From positions 1 through 6,699 of the forward strand of contig CALBVA010000272.1 of the NCBI GenBank assembly GCA_937969125.1: 6,699 nt of DNA, given 5' to 3'. The notes beneath the pieces are model-generated. The model was not told the origin of the DNA. It did no database searches and was given only the letters and a program-made list of their open reading frames with translations. Positions 5,257 to 6,699 of the stretch are shown here, piece by piece; within the stretch, counting starts at the first letter, position 1; the number at the start of each line of letters is the position of its first letter. This stretch comes from an uncultured Verrucomicrobiales bacterium. Lineage in GTDB: Bacteria; Verrucomicrobiota; Verrucomicrobiia; Verrucomicrobiales; Akkermansiaceae. A program made the position numbers and the translations under genes.

Positions 5257-6699
5257 ATGGCGAAAGCAGCGGAAATGAAGGAGTGGATACTCGATCTCCT
5301 CAAAAAAGAGGGGGGACGCCCCCTCAATAAGAGCGAACTCTCACGGGCCCTGGAGCTCGGTGGGAGCGAGCGCAAGGAACTCCGCATCGCTCTCGCCGAG
5401 ATGGCGAACGCGGGACAGATCGAAATCGGGAAAAAAGGCCGATACGAGGTCGCGGGGAGCAATTCCAAAAAGAAGCCCGCTGACCGTCGCAATGCCGGTG
5501 GCAATCGGTCCTCGAAAAACACCCCGATCAGCTTGGTCGGAAAAATCAGGCTCACTCCCGGCGGCCACGGATGGTTCATGCCGGATAAGACGGATGAAGC
5601 GAACCTGGCGACAGGCATCGATCTCGTCGATCCCGGTCGCTACTACGTCTCGCCTCGCGCGATGGATACCGCTCTGGACGGTGACATTGTCCGCTGCAAA
5701 CTGGTGGAAAATGACTCTCGTTCGAAGGAGCACAATGATCTCCGTGCCCGCGTGCTGGAAGTGCTGGATCGACGGTCCGGAAAGGTGACCGGCCTCTTCA
5801 TGCAAAAGGGGAAGCGGCCCTCCGTCCGCACAAATGACGAGCGCCTGCCTTCTGCGATCCAGATCAGTGAGACGAAGGACGCCAAACCCGGCCAGCTCGT
5901 CGCGGTGCAGATCACCGAGTGGGAAAAGGCCAAGGACATTCCGAAGGGCAAGGTCGTGGAAGTGCTCGGTTGGCCCGGCGATCCCGGCGTGGATGTGGAA
6001 GCCATCGTGCATCAGCATGGTATCAATGCGACCTTCCCCGAGGAAGTGGTTGCAGCGGCTCAGGCGATACCGAAGGAAATTCCCGCCGATGAAATCGCCC
6101 GTCGCGAAGATTGGCGAAAGCGCAATGTTTTGACCATCGACCCGAAGACCGCGAAGGACTTCGATGATGCCATCCTTGTCGAAAAGACCGCCAAAGGCTG
6201 GCAGCTTGCCGTGCACATCGCGGATGTCTCGCACTATGTGAAGCCGGACAGCGTGCTCGATCTGGAAGCACGGGAGCGGGGGAATTCCACCTATCTCGTG
6301 GACCGTGTGATTCCCATGCTGCCGGAGGAATTGTGCAATGGCATCTGTTCGCTCGTCCCACAGGAAGACCGCCTTACCAAGTGTGCCGTGATGGACTTCG
6401 ATGAGACCGGCAAGATGATTGGCAGTTATTTTTGCGACGCCGTGATCTGCACTCCGCGCAAGTATGCCTATTAAGAGGCGCAAGAAATTCTCGAAAGCCC
6501 CAGCAAGGGCGGGAAGCTCGGTGAGGTCATCCGCGAAGCGTGGAAGCTTGCCTCGCTTCTCCGGAAACGCCGCTTTAAAAATGGCGGGCTCGATCTGGAC
6601 ATGCCCGAGGTGAGCATTGTCCTGAATGAGAAGGGCACGCCCACCGGATATACCCGTGAGGAGTACAATGAGAGCCACCAACTGATCGAGGAATTCATG
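5257..6699 (+). pseudogene. rnr: Ribonuclease R, interrupted by an in-frame stop; 3' end outside window
   Basis: RNase R is a processive 3'-5' exoribonuclease that degrades structured RNA. The start chosen is ATG 5257; ATG 5230 and TTG 5221 are in-frame alternatives. Domains: an N-terminal winged-helix segment (about residues 7-66), a Lys/Arg/Asn-rich linker (67-87), cold-shock-like RNA-binding domains (about 88-280, including GKIRLTPGGHGWF), then the RNB catalytic domain from about 284. The four metal-binding aspartates of the family are present as TIDPKTAKDFDDA (D295, D301, D303, D304; compare D272, D278, D280, D281 in E. coli), followed by HIADVSHYV and RGNSTYLVDRVIPMLP. Codon 406 (6472-6474) is TAA. 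The same frame then continues for 75 codons with unmistakable RNase R sequence (LASLLRKRRFKNGGLDLD, ESHQLIEEFM) to the window edge. The truncated 405-aa product would lack most of the RNB domain and the S1 domain, and would very likely be inactive. A base-call error is the main alternative to a true pseudogene. Confidence 0.85.
6472..6474 (+). other. In-frame TAA inside the RNB domain of RNase R
   Basis: The codons read Lys-Tyr-Ala-Tyr-TAA-Glu-Ala-Gln-Glu-Ile. Frame is kept on both sides, with no indel needed, so a single substitution explains it: GAA (Glu), CAA (Gln), AAA (Lys) or TAT/TAC (Tyr) to TAA. A Glu at this place fits the flanking KYAY-x-EAQ pattern best (inference). The position is not one of the catalytic residues. 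Confidence 0.9.

Noticed and set aside
5341..6681. A 446-aa open frame on the minus strand across the RNase R gene
   Set aside because: It is antisense to clearly conserved RNase R sequence, its translation is rich in unpatterned His/Leu/Arg and shows no recognisable motif; GC-rich coding DNA commonly leaves such open antisense frames.

Overview
The window reads as chromosomal DNA of a moderately GC-rich, Gram-negative-type bacterium. The best guess is a member of the Verrucomicrobiota (Luteolibacter/Verrucomicrobiaceae-like). This is inference from three things: an enlarged TatC with an extra loop domain, a type II pseudopilin with a textbook prepilin N-terminus, and a proline- and lysine-tolerant RNase R. 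No rRNA or other phylogenetic marker is present. No mobile element, CRISPR array, tRNA or prophage signature was found.

Layout from left to right. (1) The 3' part of an unrecognised plus-strand gene runs off the left edge and ends at 589. (2) It converges on a minus-strand pair: tatC (start about 2926) is followed after 42 nt by yicC (stop at 641). Together these look like a tatC-yicC transcription unit. (3) After a divergent gap of about 170 nt, a plus-strand gene (3101-4366) encodes a 421-aa protein of unknown function with features suggestive of an ATP-grasp-like fold. (4) It converges on a minus-strand pseudopilin gene (4435-5049). The short gap between them holds a stem-loop with flanking A/T runs that can serve as a two-way terminator. 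(5) After another divergent gap (5050-5256, about 207 nt, no convincing element seen), a plus-strand RNase R gene runs to the right edge.

The genes are mostly housekeeping and not one pathway: twin-arginine protein export (TatC), RNA processing and decay (YicC-family endoribonuclease and RNase R), and a type II secretion/type IV pilus-like component.

The main anomaly is in the RNase R gene. A TAA codon at 6472-6474 interrupts the reading frame inside the catalytic RNB domain, and the same frame carries on for 75 more codons that still read as RNase R. This is either a young nonsense mutation, a base-call error, or (least likely) a recoded stop. The second unusual item is TatC, which carries about 100 extra residues between membrane helices 1 and 2 and a very acidic cytoplasmic tail of about 100 residues. 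I see no convincing evidence of a wholly new multi-gene system here.
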